A stretch of DNA of 64,000 bases, taken from the NCBI RefSeq assembly GCF_025790165.1, contig NZ_CP094970.1:3410001-3474000 (forward strand), in the 5' to 3' direction. Below, piece after piece: positions 60,767 through 64,000 of this stretch. The notes beneath the pieces are model-generated. The model saw nothing but the letters and a program-made list of their open reading frames with translations. It did not search any database and was not told where the DNA came from. The translations under genes and the position numbers were made by a program. The stretch is from Solicola gregarius. Its GTDB lineage: Bacteria; Actinomycetota; Actinomycetes; Propionibacteriales; Nocardioidaceae. Within the stretch, counting starts at the first letter, position 1, and each line of letters begins with the position of its first letter.

Positions 60767-62494
60767 ATGAAGCCGATCGCCCTCTCACCAGACCAGCGCG
60801 CAGAGGCACTGCGACGCATGGCCGACGAGACGCTCGACATCCTCGTGATCGGCGGCGGCGTCGTGGGCGCTGGGAGCGCCCTCGACGCCGCGACCCGCGG
60901 CCTCTCGGTCGGACTCGTTGAGGCGCGCGACTTCGCATCCGGTACGTCGAGCCGTTCGAGCAAGCTGATCCACGGTGGCCTGCGGTACCTCGAGATGCTC
61001 GACTTCCGGCTCGTCGCGGAGGCACTGCAGGAGCGCGGCCTGCTGATCCAGACGATCGCGCCGCATCTGATCCGTCCGGTTCCGTTCGTCTACCCGCTCA
61101 AGGGTCGGGTGTGGGAGCGGCTCTACGCAGGTTCGGGGGTCGCGCTGTACGACACGCTCGGTCTGCTGTCCGGGCGTTCGCGAGGCGTTCCGCACCATCG
61201 GCATCTGACCCGGCGCGGCGCGCGCAGGATCGTGCCGTCGTTGCGCAAGGACGCCCTCATCGGCGCACTGCAGTACTACGACGCGCAGGTCGACGACGCG
61301 CGGCTCACCATGTTCCTGGCGCGCACCGCGGCCGCGTACGGTGCCGCGGTCGTCAGCCGGACCCGCGTCGTTTCGCTGCTGCGCGAGGGCGAGCGGGTGA
61401 CCGGCGCGCGCGTCATCGACCTCGAGTCGGGCGAGGAGTTCGAGATCCGCGCGCGTCAGGTGGTCAACGCCACGGGGGTCTGGACCGACGAGACGCAGTC
61501 GCTCGCCAACGAGCGCGGGCAGTTCCACGTACGCGCGAGCAAGGGCATCCACCTCGTGGTGCCACGCGATCGCATTCGCTCCGAGTCCGGTCTGATCCTG
61601 CGCACGGAGAAGTCGGTGCTCTTCGTCATCCCGTGGGGTCGGCACTGGATCATCGGCACGACCGACACCGACTGGACGTTGAGCAAGGACCATCCGGCGG
61701 CCAGCCAGAGCGACATCGACTATCTGCTCGAGCACGTGAACGCGGTGCTCGAGGTGCCGTTGACGCGCGCCGACGTCGAGGGTGTCTACGCGGGTCTGCG
61801 GCCGCTGCTGGAGGGCGAGTCCGACGCGACGTCGAAGCTGTCGCGCGAGCACGCCGTGGCGCACAGCGTCCCCGGTCTGGTCGTCATTGCGGGCGGCAAG
61901 TTCACGACGTACCGCGTGATGGCCAAGGACGCCGTCGACGAAGCAGTGCACGGGTTGTCGCAGGTGCTCGATCGTCGGGTGCCCGACTCGTGCACCGAGA
62001 CGATTCCACTGCTCGGTGCGGACGGTTTCGACGCGTGGTGGAACCAGCGGCACAAGCTCTCGCGCAGCAGCGAGCTGCACGAGGCGCGTATCGAGCACCT
62101 GCTCGGGCGATACGGCTCGCTGATCGGCGAGCTGCTCGCGCTGGTCGCCGACGACGCGTCGCTGGGCAAGCCGATCGGCGGTGCCGACGACTACTTGCGC
62201 GCCGAGGTCGTGTACGCCGTCACGCACGAGGGAGCACGGCATCTCGACGACGTGCTGACCCGGCGTACGCGGGTCTCGATCGAGACGTTCGACCGAGGTA
62301 CGAGCTGCGCGGCCGAGGTCGCCGAGCTGATGGCGGGCGTGCTCGGATGGGACGACGCCCAGCGCGACCGCGAGGTCGAGCACTACGTGAAGCGCGTCGA
62401 GGCCGAGCGGGAGAGCCAGGAGATGCCCGACGACGAGACCGCCGACGCCGCCCGGATGGGCGCACCCGACGTCGTACCGGTCTCGACGGGCTGA
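60767..62494 (+). CDS. glpD: aerobic glycerol-3-phosphate dehydrogenase
   Basis: 575 aa FAD-dependent membrane-associated enzyme. The dinucleotide site is ILVIGGGVVGAGSALDAATR; other signatures are SSRSSKLIHGGLRYLEMLDF, FVIPWGRHWIIGTTDTDW and GLVVIAGGKFTTYRVMAKDA. The C-terminal helical domain is present, followed by an acidic tail. It oxidises glycerol-3-phosphate to dihydroxyacetone phosphate and passes electrons to quinone. It ends the glp operon. Confidence 0.95.
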   Translation: MKPIALSPDQRAEALRRMADETLDILVIGGGVVGAGSALDAATRGLSVGLVEARDFASGTSSRSSKLIHGGLRYLEMLDFRLVAEALQERGLLIQTIAPHLIRPVPFVYPLKGRVWERLYAGSGVALYDTLGLLSGRSRGVPHHRHLTRRGARRIVPSLRKDALIGALQYYDAQVDDARLTMFLARTAAAYGAAVVSRTRVVSLLREGERVTGARVIDLESGEEFEIRARQVVNATGVWTDETQSLANERGQFHVRASKGIHLVVPRDRIRSESGLILRTEKSVLFVIPWGRHWIIGTTDTDWTLSKDHPAASQSDIDYLLEHVNAVLEVPLTRADVEGVYAGLRPLLEGESDATSKLSREHAVAHSVPGLVVIAGGKFTTYRVMAKDAVDEAVHGLSQVLDRRVPDSCTETIPLLGADGFDAWWNQRHKLSRSSELHEARIEHLLGRYGSLIGELLALVADDASLGKPIGGADDYLRAEVVYAVTHEGARHLDDVLTRRTRVSIETFDRGTSCAAEVAELMAGVLGWDDAQRDREVEHYVKRVEAERESQEMPDDETADAARMGAPDVVPVSTG

Positions 62495-62518
62495 GTTTTC
62501 TCCGCATCACCCGCGTGA

Positions 62519-62542
62519 AACGTTCGACTTCGGTCGAGCGTT
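62519..62542. promoter_or_regulatory. second IclR-like palindrome
   Basis: AACGTTCGAC-TTCG-GTCGAGCGTT has arms nearly identical to the palindrome at 58260-58282 (CGTTCGAC/GTCGA.CG), with one mismatch and a 4-bp centre. It lies 25 bp after glpD and upstream of an MFS gene remnant, so that transporter may once have been in the same regulon. Confidence 0.6.
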
Positions 62543-62579
62543 GGATCCGTAGGATCCGGTGCGGAAGTGGGGGACTCTG

Positions 62580-62690
62580 GTGGATGACACGCCGTCAGCC
62601 GTACGCGGCGTGCTCGCGCTGGCAGGTCTGGGCTTGTCGGCCTTCACGTTCAACACCACGGAGAGTCTTCCGGTCGGGCTGCTCGACCTG
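62580..62690 (+). pseudogene. truncated MFS transporter N-terminus
   Basis: From GTG 62580 the frame reads VDDTPSAVRGVLALAGLGLS, then AFTFNTTESLPVGLLDLI. This is the first membrane helix and TES.P.GLL motif of MFS drug/sugar transporters. Homology stops after about 37 codons, where the frame runs into antisense of the LysR gene. It is a remnant cut off by deletion or insertion. Confidence 0.55.
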
Positions 62691-62691
62691 A

Positions 62692-63516
62692 TCACCTGCC
62701 GACCCACGCGGTCCGGAGCGCGGCGACGATCTCGCGACGGGTTCGGGCGTCGATCCGCGACCCGGTTGCGAGCGTGAGCGGCACGGGCGACAGCGTCGGG
62801 AGGTGGGTGACCGGCGCGATGCCCGGTCCGTGGTTCGAGGTGCTCGGCAGCGCGGTGACACCGACGCCGTCGCGTACGGCTGTGAGCAGGCTCGTCAGGT
62901 CGATGCACTCCCGGGTGACGACGCGTTGCGCTCCGCTCGCGTCGAGCATGCGGTCGCGTACGACGCACGGAGCGGAGAACGCGACGACGTCGTTCGGATC
63001 CGGTGACTTGTCCGTAGCGGCGAACCACGTGAGCGGCACATCGCCGACGTCGATCGTGGTGCTACCGAGAGGGCCGAACCCGATCGCGACGTCGGCCCTG
63101 TGCTCGTGGACGAACTCGCGTAACCGTGCGCTGCGGTGGAAGCGGAGACCGATCGGCGTTCGGGGATGTTTCGCGGACAGCACGTCGACGACGGCGCTCA
63201 GCATCGGTTCAGACACCTGCTCTGTCGAAGCGATCACGATCGCGTCGTCGTCGGCGCCGGCAAGGCGGTCGACCGCGTCGTCATGTGCCGCCACCAGGCG
63301 GTACGCCTCGCGGAGCACATCCTCGCCTCGCGTCGTGAACGCGATGTTGCGGCCCTGCCTGGTGACGATCGCGAAACCGAGCTGGCTCTCGAGGCGACGG
63401 ATATGACCGCTGACCGCCGCCTGCGAGAGATGCAGGGAATCTGCCGCCCGACGCACGCCGGCGAAGGAAGCCACCGCGACCAGGCTGCGTAGGCACGTCA
63501 CATCGAGATTCGGCAC
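62692..63516 (-). CDS. LysR-family transcriptional regulator
   Basis: 274 aa from a GTG at 63516. The LysR HTH is VTCLRSLVAVASFAGVRRAA, then DSLHLSQAAVSGHIRRLESQ; a periplasmic-binding-like effector domain follows (TPIGLRFHRSARLREFVHEH and more). It is divergent from the EamA-type transporter. A TCACGATTCGTGA palindrome lies between them, so it probably regulates that transporter. Confidence 0.85.
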   Translation of the reverse strand: MPNLDVTCLRSLVAVASFAGVRRAADSLHLSQAAVSGHIRRLESQLGFAIVTRQGRNIAFTTRGEDVLREAYRLVAAHDDAVDRLAGADDDAIVIASTEQVSEPMLSAVVDVLSAKHPRTPIGLRFHRSARLREFVHEHRADVAIGFGPLGSTTIDVGDVPLTWFAATDKSPDPNDVVAFSAPCVVRDRMLDASGAQRVVTRECIDLTSLLTAVRDGVGVTALPSTSNHGPGIAPVTHLPTLSPVPLTLATGSRIDARTRREIVAALRTAWVGR

Positions 63517-63567
63517 ACCGCCATCGTCGTCAGTCCGATCCGCCACGGCAAGATCGTTCACGATTCG

Positions 63568-63580
63568 TGATCGGTCCAGC
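63568..63580. promoter_or_regulatory. LysR-type operator candidate
   Basis: TCACGA-T-TCGTGA is a perfect 13-bp palindrome (approximate position) in the spacer between the LysR gene and the EamA gene, within GTTCACGATTCGTGATC. It has the length and position of a T-N11-A LysR box. Confidence 0.5.
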
Positions 63581-63601
63581 ACGGCCGCTCCGGTGGGCGC
63601 G

Positions 63602-64000
63602 ATGGTCGCGGATATGAAGCAGCATGCCGATTCGACCCTGTCCGTCACCACGGTGATCCTGTATGCCTCGGGCTATCCGTTCGGTGCGCTCACGCTCGGG
63701 TACCTGAGCCCGTTCCTGCTCATCCTGCTGCGTTTCGCGCTGTCGGCGATCCTGCTGTGGGCGGTGGTGGCGTTCCGGCGTACGCCGATGCCCCGGGCCG
63801 GTTCGCTCGCACCCTGCGTCGTTGCCGGGGTCCTCGTACAGGGAGTGCAGTTCCTGGGGCTCTACTGGGGCATGTCGCACGGCGTCAGCCCGGGGATCGC
63901 GGCCCTCGTCATCGCGATGAACCCCGTCGCCACCGCGATCATCGGCCGCTTCTTCCTCGGTCATCGGGAGGACGTCTGGGGGCTGGTCGCGCTGGCCGCG
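63602..64000 (+). CDS. EamA/DMT family transporter (partial, N-terminal part)
   Basis: 133 codons up to the window edge. An ATG at 63614 is an alternative start. Hydrophobic helices follow one another: TVILYASGYPFGALTLGYLS, FLLILLRFALSAILLWAVVA, LAPCVVAGVLVQGVQFLGLY and PGIAALVIAMNPVATAIIGR. The conserved GxxYPFG opening and LRFALSA match the first EamA domain of drug/metabolite exporters. It is divergent from the LysR gene. The substrate is unknown. Confidence 0.85.
   Translation, partial: MVADMKQHADSTLSVTTVILYASGYPFGALTLGYLSPFLLILLRFALSAILLWAVVAFRRTPMPRAGSLAPCVVAGVLVQGVQFLGLYWGMSHGVSPGIAALVIAMNPVATAIIGRFFLGHREDVWGLVALAA

Overview
The window is high-GC, gene-dense chromosomal DNA from an actinobacterium. 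The gene order clpS, DUF2017, mec, cysO, cysM, murI, MBL-fold hydrolase, rph, rdgB is an actinobacterial signature. GTG starts, 4-bp ATGA/GTGA overlaps and very frequent CGTACG-type hexamers suggest Propionibacteriales, probably near Nocardioidaceae. The family assignment is an inference; no rRNA is present to test it.

Layout. 1-16.1 kb: the end of a DeoR-type regulator, then the housekeeping block. This includes the O-phosphoserine cysteine route (Mec protease, CysO sulfur carrier, CysM synthase), glutamate racemase, RNase PH, XTP pyrophosphatase and TrmL. A beta-lactamase-fold hydrolase, a frameshifted glycosidase-like gene, a PRPP synthetase and a TetR/SDR pair are interspersed. 16.1-39.6 kb: regulators, transporters and small enzymes. 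Here lie two separate ECF42-type sigma factor plus YCII-protein modules, a tRNA-Leu whose gene is overlapped antisense by a hydrolase, a CorA-type transporter, a VapBC pair, an allantoin catabolic pair (allB-allE) and an arylsulfatase with a frameshifted 3' end. 39.6-54.3 kb: an accretion of mobile DNA at tRNA-Lys(CUU). Three copies of the tRNA 3' half (39637, 43675, 54192) bound two segments. 54.3-64 kb: a glycerol locus (glycerol kinase-iclR facing glpF-glpK-glpD), a truncated MFS gene, a LysR regulator and the start of an EamA transporter.

The most interesting object is the 10.5-kb segment between the second and third tRNA-Lys repeats. It carries a tyrosine integrase, a divergent XRE-repressor/AlpA switch, a RepA-like ATPase with an iteron-like cluster in its own 3' end, an HNH protein fused to an HTH, large terminase, portal, MuF-like protein, scaffold, major capsid and two head-completion genes, then a terminator. 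No tail, lysis or holin genes are visible. This is the expected layout of a capsid-forming phage satellite, here in an actinobacterium. Next to it, a 4-kb segment with no integrase is flanked by the same att sequence. It holds a MarR-controlled crotonase/flavin monooxygenase/FMN reductase operon and could be mobilised in trans.

Other recurring structure: at least two families of long perfect or near-perfect intergenic palindromes, each present twice with a conserved centre; a 168-bp inverted-repeat-bounded spacer; a cluster of direct and inverted 22-bp repeats; and two single-base frameshifts in otherwise well-conserved genes.
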